A stretch of DNA of 5,213 nucleotides from Clostridiaceae bacterium (GTDB lineage: Bacteria; Bacillota; Clostridia; Saccharofermentanales; DTU023), in contig JAAZJV010000305.1 of NCBI GenBank assembly GCA_012800135.1, forward strand, positions 1 through 5,213. Reading direction: 5' to 3'. The notes under the pieces are model-generated. The model was not told where the DNA came from, did not search any database, and worked only from the letters and a program-made list of their open reading frames with translations. Positions 1 to 5,095 of this stretch are shown piece after piece. The position numbers and the translations under genes are program-made. The first letter of the stretch is position 1, and every line of letters begins with the position of its first letter.

Positions 1-323
1 CCGTACCGATTGCCGGATACGAATGGGTACACTGGATGGTCGTAAATCTTGAAACCGTTGATCTTCCCGAGAATGCCAGCGTAGAATGGGCGGAACAGAT
101 GATACAGGGAACCAATGATTTCGGAACGATCGGCTACGGGGGACCAATGCCGCCGGATAAGCCGCACACTTATGTCATTACTGTTTATGCTCTAGACACG
201 ATGCTCGATTTGCAAAACGGCTTTACAAAAGAAGCCTTTGAAGATGCTATTCAAGGGCATATTCTTGCAGAAGCAAGCATGACGGGAGTCTATCCGCACA
301 CGATCGACGGATTCAGCAATTAG
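1..323 (+). CDS. PEBP / YbhB-YbcL family protein (Raf kinase inhibitor-like), C-terminal part
   Basis: The reading frame is open from the left edge (first full codon at base 3) to a TAG stop, giving about 107 residues; the start lies outside the window. Near the visible N-terminus, GYEWVHWMVVNL matches the phosphatidylethanolamine-binding-protein pattern (G-x-x-W-x-HW-x-x-x-N-I/L). The YGGPMPPDKPHTYVITVYALD stretch is the family's conserved GGP-x-PP-x-x-x-H-x-Y ligand-pocket segment. The C-terminal HILAEASMTGVY helix-turn is also typical of bacterial YbhB/YbcL proteins. A full bacterial member is about 150-180 residues, so roughly 50-70 residues are missing at the left. An ATG at base 36 lies inside the conserved core and is not the real start. 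Bacterial members are small soluble anion- or phospholipid-binding-fold proteins with poorly defined function. It converges with the next gene, and no clear terminator is visible behind it. The family call is firm; the role is unknown. Confidence 0.9.
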   Translation, partial: VPIAGYEWVHWMVVNLETVDLPENASVEWAEQMIQGTNDFGTIGYGGPMPPDKPHTYVITVYALDTMLDLQNGFTKEAFEDAIQGHILAEASMTGVYPHTIDGFSN

Positions 324-452
324 TTATCTCGTTCTCAGCAAAAGGGGGACATCAACAGCAGAAAGCGTTTCAGAGCGTGTTTATTGTCAACAAGTTGTCT
401 TTAAGCTTTTCGCAAAATGAGACTGCATAAAACCCATTGAGAGGCGAGTGTC
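324..452. other. convergent intergenic gap, nothing recognised
   Basis: This 129-bp stretch separates the + strand PEBP gene from the minus-strand trigger-factor-like gene. Two convergent genes would be expected to have a bidirectional terminator here. I found only short imperfect repeats (for example GAAA-gcg-TTTC near 362-372, and GTCAACAAGTTGTC near 387-400 with a mismatch) and no strong GC stem followed by a T-run in either direction. Confidence 0.5.
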
Positions 453-1220
453 TTACTCTTCTGTTTGATCTGCCCCCTCGGCGTTGTCTTCGTCTGTTTT
501 AATGGCGATCTTGGGAGCGAGCCATGCCGTCATCTCGTCCATCATGTGAAGAGCGGGAACCTCGTCCATATAGACATTAAGCGGCACCAACTCGCGCACT
601 TTCTCTTCTGTCGCATTGGACATTTTGACCATATCCTTGACATAGCCCGAGTACGAGGCAATATCGAACGTTTGTCCCTGACGACGCAAATATTCACCGG
701 CTAGAATGCGGAACATGAAATTTGTTCGACCGAGCAAAAACAGATGCTGTCGTATCGCGCCTTCATCGAGATTTGAACCGAAGCGCATGCGAGCAGCCTC
801 TTGCAGCGACAGTCCTTGCTGTTTCGCATTATCCTCAAAAGCTGCGTAATAGTCTTTTCCGGCCTGTGTCGCCTCTTCATCGTTGATTTCAAACGTACTG
901 CGCTGAACAAGTTGAGGAATCAGATAATTCATCAAAAGCATATGCGCATGCTCGGAAACCAGTGTGATCGGCAATTCATACGACAGTGCATCTCGATAGG
1001 CTTCAACCGTTTCAATGCCCGGAATCTCTTCCGCTTTTACCATCTCATCGGTCAGCACGTGCGGTTGTCCTTCCGGCAGCTGTATTTTGCTGTGTTTTTG
1101 CGCGAGCGCTTCGCACTGCACATTAACAATCGTTTCTACATCCGGTATCCTTAGCTCCAGAAACGGCTCCGGAATATCAATGTTCTTGTAATCATAAATA
1201 AATGTCACTCGCGTTTGCAC
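453..1220 (-). CDS. trigger factor C-terminal-domain-like protein (no ribosome-binding or PPIase domain)
   Basis: This 255-residue, acidic, soluble protein has no signal peptide or membrane segment. From about residue 56 it follows the layout of the trigger factor C-terminal chaperone domain: LTDEMVKAEEIPGIETVEAY-RDAL resembles the start of the domain after the PPIase module. The helices around residues 88-150 include LIPQLVQRSTFEI and the hallmark KQQGLSLQEAARM (compare KQQG-[LM]-[ST]-[LF]-E in trigger factor), and they are followed by the R-x-x-LFLLGRTNFMF helix and the 'arm' helices. Trigger factor is normally about 430 residues. The N-terminal ribosome-docking signature (GFRxGxxP) and the FKBP domain are absent, replaced by about 55 residues I do not recognise. 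It is not an obvious truncation, because a strong Shine-Dalgarno (GGGAGGGG) sits 7 nt before the GTG start and a good promoter lies further upstream. It is probably a cytoplasmic folding helper. A SurA/PrsA-like chaperone core is the main alternative. The product assignment is moderately sure; the client is unknown. Confidence 0.72.
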   Translation of the reverse strand: MQTRVTFIYDYKNIDIPEPFLELRIPDVETIVNVQCEALAQKHSKIQLPEGQPHVLTDEMVKAEEIPGIETVEAYRDALSYELPITLVSEHAHMLLMNYLIPQLVQRSTFEINDEEATQAGKDYYAAFEDNAKQQGLSLQEAARMRFGSNLDEGAIRQHLFLLGRTNFMFRILAGEYLRRQGQTFDIASYSGYVKDMVKMSNATEEKVRELVPLNVYMDEVPALHMMDEMTAWLAPKIAIKTDEDNAEGADQTEE

Positions 1221-1227
1221 GACTTTT

Positions 1228-1235
1228 CCCCTCCC
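1228..1235 (-). promoter_or_regulatory. Shine-Dalgarno fixing the GTG start of the trigger-factor-like gene
   Basis: Read on the minus strand, the sequence is GGGAGGGG, then AAAAGTC, then GTG. The match to anti-SD is strong and the spacing is 7 nt. This supports GTG at 1218-1220 as the start and not the next in-frame GTG (codon 5), and it argues that the short protein is a deliberate gene product. Confidence 0.75.
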
Positions 1236-1279
1236 ACAATATATAAAAATACATTTTCGTTCTTTTTGTTCTTTGTTCT

Positions 1280-1307
1280 ATTGTACCTGTTCTTTTTCTT
1301 CTGTAAA
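1280..1307 (-). promoter_or_regulatory. sigma-A-like promoter of the trigger-factor-like gene
   Basis: On the minus strand a -35 box TTTACA (1302-1307) and a -10 box TACAAT (1280-1285) are separated by 16 bp. Each box is one mismatch from consensus. Transcription would start near 1273, giving a leader of about 50 nt before the GTG. The pentamer AGAAC occurs four times around the -10 and the early transcript (1259-1263, 1268-1272, 1275-1279, 1289-1293), and a 6-bp inverted repeat lies upstream of the -35. Either could be an operator. Confidence 0.6.
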
Positions 1308-1316
1308 ACAAATAAC

Positions 1317-1337
1317 CATAGAATGAGTCGCTCTATG
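1317..1337. repeat. inverted repeat CATAGA-N9-TCTATG upstream of a promoter
   Basis: The 6-bp arms match perfectly (1317-1322 and 1332-1337) with a 9-bp spacer. The repeat begins 9 bp upstream of the -35 box of the trigger-factor-like gene, a position that would suit an activator or repressor site. There is no T-run on either side, so it is not a convincing terminator. Arms this short can arise by chance. Confidence 0.3.
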
Positions 1338-1515
1338 ACCGCCGGCGCGCAAACGGATTCGACCTAACGTCGTTTACAACTTCACGAGCACAAAAATGAT
1401 GTGTTCTCCTGCATGGCAACGGCTTCGTCTTAACGGCGTCTAAGAATTCACGGCCATCAACTTGATGCATCCGCCAGCGCACCAACGGCTTCCCCACAGG
1501 AGATATACGATAGAA
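1338..1515. other. non-coding spacer downstream of the redoxin gene
   Basis: No reading frame here has coding character in either direction. It lies behind the stop codon of the thioredoxin-like gene and before the promoter region of the trigger-factor-like gene, both on the minus strand. It contains a 10-bp direct repeat CAACGGCTTC (1417-1426 and 1483-1492) and a near-palindrome CATCAAcTTGATG (1455-1467) with a loop too small to fold fully. No intrinsic terminator with a T-tract is apparent for the redox genes. Confidence 0.5.
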
Positions 1516-2229
1516 TCAGGGTGTATCGGCCGATAATATCTCGTCGATACACCCTTTCAGAAACTCCGCTCCGGGCTCTCCCATGATTGCCCCCTCAATG
1601 GGTTGCCCTACAAGTTCTCCTTGACGATTGACGAAAACCGTCGTCGGAAAAGCAAAAAAGGAGTACAGGAATTGACCGAATTCTGTGTCGACATCTCCTG
1701 GCCACAACGTCGGATATGTCACACCGGTATGCTCGATGATGTCTCGCGCTTGCATATCAGCGCCTTCGGCGAAGCCTAGATCGACGCAAATACTGATAAA
1801 CTCAACCGGTTCATTGACGTACGATTGATAAATATGCTCTAAGGTCGGCATTTCGTTCACACAATAAATACACCCCGTAAACCACAAATTCACGACCGTC
1901 ACGGCATTTTCAGAAAAAAGGTCACTTGTCACCTTATTCCCATCAAGATCTTTCGTCGTAAATGATGGAAAAAGTGGCCGTTTATTAACTTGCGGATCGT
2001 CCGACACCACGGGTTCACTCGTGTCTGCAGGATCCGTCACAACTGCCGCCTCACTCGCAAGGGATCGATCTAGTGAACCTACAGTAGTCTTTTCTGACTC
2101 ACTTGTACCTGAAGAAACAGATTTTTCCACGTTCTTTTGACCGCAGCCCGCCATTGTAAAAAATAAAACAAGCGCAAGGAGCAAAACTCCGACTTTTATT
2201 ATCTTTTTTCTATTCTGTGTCTTTTTCAT
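1516..2229 (-). CDS. TlpA/ResA-type thioredoxin-fold lipoprotein
   Basis: This 237-residue protein has a lipoprotein signal: basic N-terminus (residues 1-12), hydrophobic core 13-25, and lipobox MAGC with lipidated Cys29. A flexible Ser/Thr/Asp/Glu-rich tether follows (about 30-80), and then an AhpC/TSA-TlpA fold. Within the fold, VVNLWFTGCIYC places the redox pair at Cys120/Cys123 after the family's WF/WA-T strand. NEMPTLE follows, as in TlpA proteins (C-x-x-E-x-P), and FPTTVFV carries the cis-proline (Pro195) opposite the active site. It is therefore expected to be anchored on the outer face of the cytoplasmic membrane as a thiol-disulfide oxidoreductase. The CIYC dipeptide is unusual (CxPC or CGPC are common), and Cys148 and Cys227 are extra. 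The start is ATG with a moderate AGGA about 11 nt upstream. It is the last gene of the redox group, 165 bp behind the polyferredoxin, which is its likely electron source. The fold is sure; the reductase direction is inferred. Confidence 0.92.
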   Translation of the reverse strand: MKKTQNRKKIIKVGVLLLALVLFFTMAGCGQKNVEKSVSSGTSESEKTTVGSLDRSLASEAAVVTDPADTSEPVVSDDPQVNKRPLFPSFTTKDLDGNKVTSDLFSENAVTVVNLWFTGCIYCVNEMPTLEHIYQSYVNEPVEFISICVDLGFAEGADMQARDIIEHTGVTYPTLWPGDVDTEFGQFLYSFFAFPTTVFVNRQGELVGQPIEGAIMGEPGAEFLKGCIDEILSADTP

Positions 2230-2312
2230 GTTATTCTTCGTCCTATCGATTATTTGATATTCTTGAAACGAATTGTCGTTTAATAATGATTGGAAAGTCG
2301 AATGTAGTTCGT

Positions 2313-2340
2313 AACATGTGCCTCTTTGGGCACAAATGTT
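2313..2340 (-). repeat. hairpin in the spacer between polyferredoxin and redoxin genes
   Basis: On the minus strand AACAT-tt-GTGCC-caaaga-GGCAC-ATGTT forms two 5-bp stem segments with a 2-nt bulge and a 6-nt loop. No T-tract follows on either strand, so it is not a canonical terminator. Lying between two genes likely to share a transcript, it may be an RNA-processing or stability element, or a protein-binding palindrome in front of the redoxin gene. Confidence 0.45.
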
Positions 2341-2394
2341 CCCGCGTCAAAAGTGGAAAGCTATAGAAGTGATTAAGCCCACATTGAGTTTTTG

Positions 2395-3513
2395 TTATGT
2401 TATGCGTTCATGATCATTGCTGGAAGTTGCGGTCGCTTTTCTCTTGGAAAAACGAAAGCGGTGTGATATCGCACCGGTCGGACAGGCTTTTTCGCACTCG
2501 CCGCAGCGTATGCACTCCGGATGCGCTTGGTTCTTTCGAATGTCGACGTCCATTCCGCAGACCTTCGCACATTTACCGCAATCAATGCATTTATCAAAAT
2601 CGACTTGGTATTGATAGAACGACAAACGGTTAAAGAAAGAATAGAACGCGCCTAAAGGGCACAGCCATTTGCAAAACGGCCTGTAAAAAAGGAGCGACAA
2701 AACAACGACGGCAACAAGAATGCCGGTTTTCCAAGAAAAGAGAAAGCCTAATGCCGCACGAATGCCCGGGTTGGCGATTGCGAGCGGAATACCGCCTTCA
2801 AGGACACCTTGCGGACAGACGTATTTGCAAAAGTACGGTTCCCCCATGCCTGCGACATTCGTAAACAAGATCGGCATGAGTCCTACTACGAAAAACAACA
2901 TGACGTATTTTACATAACGGAGCGGCCATGCTTTTTTCGTGCTGAGCTTCTTCAGAGGTATACGGTGCAAAAGATCTTGGAACCATCCGAAAGGACAAAG
3001 AAAACCACAAATGAATCGCCCCATGAATACTCCGAAGATCGACAACAAGCCGATGATATAGAACGAAATTTTATGTTTCGGTGAACCGGCGACGGCTTGA
3101 TAGGCGCCAACCGGACACGAAGCTGTGGCTGCAGGACACGAATAGCAGTTGAGTCCCGGCACGCAAACTTGTTTGAGCGGTCCCTGATGGATACGACCCT
3201 TAATAAAGTTGGGCAGATGAATATTGGACAGCAACGTCGCTACAGCCTGTATCCATCCGCGCCGAATACGAATAGGCTTTCGCTTTTTTTCACTTATTTT
3301 GGAAGACCCGTTAATGGCATCAGATTTTACAAAAGTCTTTTTCTTATTGTCAGCCTTTCCGTCAGTCCCATTATTAATATCTGCATCGTCTGCAACGGAA
3401 TCGACGCTGCGTCTCAAATACTGTTCAGATGAAGACGTTATTATCTCCTGATGATCTTTAACATGATATTGGTTCAACTTACGTCGGCACCTTTCTGTTT
3501 TCGTTGATGTCAC
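2395..3513 (-). CDS. membrane 4Fe-4S polyferredoxin (NapH/CcoG/YccM-like)
   Basis: This 372-residue integral membrane iron-sulfur protein has a membrane core that begins near residue 80, with likely membrane segments at about 86-102, 148-170, 201-222 and 263-279. Cysteine motifs typical of NapH/NosR-type proteins alternate with them: CVPGLNCYSCPAATASCP (Cys117, 123, 126, 133), CGFLCPFGWFQD (169, 173), CKYVCPQG (229, 233) and CKWLCPLGAF (281, 285). The C-terminus carries a two-cluster ferredoxin domain: CIDCGKCAKVCG (309, 312, 315, 319) and CIRCGECEKACPTGAI (334, 337, 340, 344). The family moves electrons between cytoplasmic donors and membrane partners. Residues 1-80 are charged, Ser/Asn/Lys-rich and unlike the family. 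No ATG codon precedes the core. GTG at 3511-3513, 9 nt after the upstream stop, is the longest start but its Shine-Dalgarno is weak, and a TTG at codon 13 or 33 is possible. Context points to feeding electrons to the neighbouring CXXC protein and lipoprotein. The family is sure; the partner is inferred. Confidence 0.93.
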   Translation of the reverse strand: MTSTKTERCRRKLNQYHVKDHQEIITSSSEQYLRRSVDSVADDADINNGTDGKADNKKKTFVKSDAINGSSKISEKKRKPIRIRRGWIQAVATLLSNIHLPNFIKGRIHQGPLKQVCVPGLNCYSCPAATASCPVGAYQAVAGSPKHKISFYIIGLLSIFGVFMGRFICGFLCPFGWFQDLLHRIPLKKLSTKKAWPLRYVKYVMLFFVVGLMPILFTNVAGMGEPYFCKYVCPQGVLEGGIPLAIANPGIRAALGFLFSWKTGILVAVVVLSLLFYRPFCKWLCPLGAFYSFFNRLSFYQYQVDFDKCIDCGKCAKVCGMDVDIRKNQAHPECIRCGECEKACPTGAISHRFRFSKRKATATSSNDHERIT

Positions 3514-3522
3514 AGGATCTTT

Positions 3523-3777
3523 TTAGCCAATGCCGACACATTCCATGCAAAGATGGGCCGCTTTGATAAAAACAGTCATAATTTCACCTCGTGTTATGCC
3601 GACGAGCATAAGAAAAATGGCCAGCACCAATACAATCAAGCGAAACCATGATGGTGTCGCATGTCTTTCAAGCGCGTTCGGAGATGTATTTTCGGAGCGC
3701 AGTCCCGTGTTTTCGCCATCGGAACGTCTTTCAGTCGCGCTTAAAGATGTATTCTGCTTTTTTGAAGATGTGTTCAT
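3523..3777 (-). CDS. small CXXC membrane protein, CD1871A family-like
   Basis: This protein has 84 residues. The C-terminal half is the recognisable part: one membrane helix at about 44-62, then TRGE, a KAAHLC turn and the ending CMECVGIG with Cys77/Cys80. I know this pattern (helix, RGE, C-x-E-C-x-G-IG tail) as the 'CD1871A family CXXC motif-containing protein', normally about 45 residues and usually next to a 4Fe-4S membrane protein and a thioredoxin-like protein, as here. With the N-terminus inside, the CXXC would face outward or sit at the membrane surface, suited to passing thiol electrons. Residues 1-42 are an unusual polar extension in which NTSxxAxER appears twice, 21 residues apart (9-17 and 30-38), reflecting an in-frame 63-bp duplication. 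ATG at 3775-3777 has a GGAGGG 11 nt upstream, somewhat far. The next gene starts 9 nt after its stop, so the two are surely co-transcribed. The biochemical function is undemonstrated as far as I know. Confidence 0.85.
   Translation of the reverse strand: MNTSSKKQNTSLSATERRSDGENTGLRSENTSPNALERHATPSWFRLIVLVLAIFLMLVGITRGEIMTVFIKAAHLCMECVGIG
3663..3755. repeat. degenerate direct repeat inside the small CXXC gene
   Basis: Two 30-bp copies (3663-3692 and 3726-3755) share 23 of 30 bases by hand alignment, both beginning GTCTTTCA and both containing AGATGTATT. Their offset is 63 bp, exactly 21 codons, so the duplication keeps frame and produces the repeated NTSxxAxER motif in the protein's N-terminal tail. 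Confidence 0.6.
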
Positions 3778-3878
3778 GAGAGAAGCATCCCTCCATGCGC
3801 TTTATGGTTTCTTTTGCCACCATTTTTGAGAGCATCGACGTACTCAGCGTCTTTACATGCGCTCTGTGGCGTCATCTT
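3778..3878 (-). other. spacer between kinase and redox group
   Basis: This 101-bp gap lies between two genes in the same direction. It ends with the GGAGGG ribosome-binding site (3789-3794) of the small CXXC gene. I see no convincing -35/-10 pair and no terminator. It does carry a 5-bp inverted repeat ATGGT-N10-ACCAT (3804-3823). Transcription of the redox genes may therefore read through from the kinase, though a weak promoter cannot be excluded. Confidence 0.4.
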
Positions 3879-4775
3879 TTACAACAAAAAGCGGATGGCC
3901 AGAATGTTCTTAAGAAGGCGATTGTAACGAAAATCGGCGTACAGGCGCATGGGCTCTCCCTCGTATACCTGACGCGCCCTTCCCCACAAGCTCCAAAGAA
4001 AATCAATGTATATCTTGTTGAGGGCAAAATCGGCATACTCTTCCTCCGTCATAGAGCCCTCGTAATATGCCTCAAGGAGCATTTGGTCTTCATCATTGCC
4101 GTACGCCGCCTCAATGGACACATCAGCAAGATCCCACGACGCCGCGTTCATGCCGGCATATTCCCAGTCCACAAGATACATGCGATCTCCGCTTTTTATC
4201 CAATTTTCGCATAGCGGGTCGTTATGACACGTAACTTTTGGACGATCCGGCCCCTTTTCAAGATGATCTATTACCATAGCACGCACATCTTCATATTGCT
4301 CAAAGAAGTAAAGACCGCCGTCATGAACGATTTTCTCATAATGCATGGCCATATCCAAGATATCGAAAACAATACCGGTATCTTGACCGGAATCGTGAAG
4401 TTTGTGCAGGATTTCTGCGACAAGTACGATGTTTTCAGGATCGCGCAATGTCGTCGCGTTCATCGTCACGGCTTGGTCCAGATAACGGCTCACCTTAAGT
4501 CCTGTTTTGGCGTTGAAATATACGATCTCTGTATCGATGCCAAGATCACTGGCCAGAAAAGTGCTGATTCTTTCATCATGGCGATCAATCAAGTTCTCCG
4601 TTCCTTCACCGGGAAGCCGAAAAACAAATTCACCCTGATCAGTAAACACGTGAAAAGAGCGATTTGTAAGCCCGCCGAGACGTTCAACACCGGTGATGCG
4701 CGCACCGGGCAATGCATGCTCCTGAAGCTTGCTGAGCTCAGAACGGTCACGTTGTGATAATTTTTCCATAGCCAT
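3879..4775 (-). CDS. choline kinase / LicA-like phosphotransferase (APH fold)
   Basis: This soluble protein of 298 residues from the preferred start (304 from the longer one) is probably an ATP-dependent small-molecule kinase. Using the short-start numbering, LGGLTNRSFHV (about 33-43) is the LicA-type nucleotide loop GG-[LM]-TN-x-S-[FY]. FVFRLPG (50-56) carries the basic ATP-contacting position, and a Glu in DERI (about 67-70) would pair with it. CHNDPLCENWI (183-193) is the Brenner/APH catalytic loop H-x-D-x4-N with Asp186 and Asn191. VDWEYAG (202-208) gives the metal-binding Asp203, and WDLADVSIE closes the core. The GLTN and DWEYAG motifs favour choline or ethanolamine kinases over aminoglycoside kinases. 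In bacteria with LicA this supplies phosphocholine for surface decoration, but no licB/licC/licD is in view; thiamine or sugar kinase activity is the alternative. ATG at 4773-4775 is preferred to ATG at 4791-4793 because GAGGA lies 7 nt ahead of it. The gene is preceded by a long leader with a promoter. Confidence 0.88.
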   Translation of the reverse strand: MAMEKLSQRDRSELSKLQEHALPGARITGVERLGGLTNRSFHVFTDQGEFVFRLPGEGTENLIDRHDERISTFLASDLGIDTEIVYFNAKTGLKVSRYLDQAVTMNATTLRDPENIVLVAEILHKLHDSGQDTGIVFDILDMAMHYEKIVHDGGLYFFEQYEDVRAMVIDHLEKGPDRPKVTCHNDPLCENWIKSGDRMYLVDWEYAGMNAASWDLADVSIEAAYGNDEDQMLLEAYYEGSMTEEEYADFALNKIYIDFLWSLWGRARQVYEGEPMRLYADFRYNRLLKNILAIRFLL

Positions 4776-4782
4776 ATGATTT

Positions 4783-4787
4783 TCCTC
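4783..4787 (-). promoter_or_regulatory. Shine-Dalgarno deciding the kinase start
   Basis: On the minus strand GAGGA is followed by AAATCAT and then ATG (4773-4775), a 7-nt spacing. The ATG 18 nt further upstream (4791-4793) has only weakly purine-rich sequence before it (GAAACGAAAGCGT). The GAGGA sits inside the longer reading, which favours the shorter 298-residue protein. Confidence 0.6.
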
Positions 4788-4962
4788 GCTCATACGCTTT
4801 CGTTTCAGAAACGTGTTGCCTTCTTCTTGTTTCCCGTCTAGTTAGATAAAGGCCTCACCGGATCCGTGAATCGCAAACGTAGAGTATCTCTGCGATATTC
4901 AAAGGAACGGCTTCCAAAGTTTTGCTGACAACATGCGGAGCATCTCATTTGCAATTTTCAAT

Positions 4963-4990
4963 AAAAAACCCAGTCTTGCGATCTGAAGGT
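4963..4990 (-). terminator. possible intrinsic attenuator in the kinase leader
   Basis: On the minus strand ACC-tt-CAG-a-TC, a GCAA tetraloop and GA-CTG-GGT form eight pairs interrupted by two bulges, directly followed by TTTTTT (4968 down to 4963). It would end a leader RNA of about 100 nt. The stem is weak. Its CACC (4988-4991) could instead pair with GGTG of the second GCGGGTGAGA repeat (5002-5005), a possible antiterminator. Confidence 0.35.
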
Positions 4991-5067
4991 GCAAAATTTC
5001 TCACCCGCGATTATTATCGAAATGATCTCACCCGCCTTGCGGTCTGCTTTTCAATATTAGTGGAACT

Positions 5068-5095
5068 ATTATACATTTTTTTTACAATTTGCAAA
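5068..5095 (-). promoter_or_regulatory. sigma-A-like promoter facing the kinase
   Basis: On the minus strand a perfect -10 box TATAAT (5068-5073) follows an A-rich spacer. The -35 is TTTGCA at a 16-bp spacing (5090-5095) or TTGCAA at 15 bp. Transcription would begin near 5061 and run toward the kinase and possibly on into the redox genes. Confidence 0.6.

Larger units (their letters stand above)
4776..5060 (-). other. long structured leader of the kinase gene
   Basis: About 285 nt separate the predicted transcription start (near 5061) from the kinase start, with no convincing gene in either direction. On the minus strand it contains, in order: a CCGC-aag-GCGG hairpin (5030s to 5040); GCGGGTGAGA twice, 27 bp apart (5026-5035 and 4999-5008); CGAT/ATCG between them; a weak terminator-like stem with six T's; a nested hairpin ATCGCA[AGAG-ata-CTCT]..TGCGAT around 4870-4900; and a third GGTGAG near 4853-4858. 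The layout resembles a cis-regulatory leader, but I do not recognise a known riboswitch or T-box (no specifier/GGUGG T-box core and no TPP-type conserved loops). Confidence 0.4.

Noticed and set aside
801..1154. 117-codon + strand frame opposite the trigger-factor-like gene
   Set aside because: It has no ribosome-binding site or domain, and the opposite strand carries a coherent protein with promoter and Shine-Dalgarno.
1455..1467. Near-palindrome CATCAAcTTGATG
   Set aside because: The full pairing leaves a 1-nt loop, there is no T-run, and no promoter lies close by; a 13-bp motif like this can occur by chance.
1417..1492. 10-bp direct repeat CAACGGCTTC, with a related AACGGCTTC at 4906-4914
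   Set aside because: There are only two exact copies in non-coding DNA, without regular spacing or flanking structure; it is not enough for a repeat family or attachment site.
3804..3823. Inverted repeat ATGGT-N10-ACCAT before the small CXXC gene
   Set aside because: The arms are only 5 bp and the loop is long; it could hide no ribosome-binding site and is within chance expectation.
4224..4757. 177-codon + strand frame opposite the kinase gene
   Set aside because: It is antisense to a gene with clear catalytic motifs, has no family resemblance, and is best explained as a mirror of the kinase's codon use.
4840..4955. Short leader-peptide frames (about 37 and 11 codons) between the attenuator and the kinase
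   Set aside because: Neither has a Shine-Dalgarno, and neither shows a run of one regulatory amino-acid codon.
4960..5060. Possible TPP riboswitch, suggested by GGTGAGAT and a GATAAT stretch before an APH-fold kinase
   Set aside because: The order and spacing of the conserved TPP elements (CUGAGA, then ACCUGAUC..GGAUAAUGCCAGCGUAGGGA) are not present; the likeness is only to short substrings.
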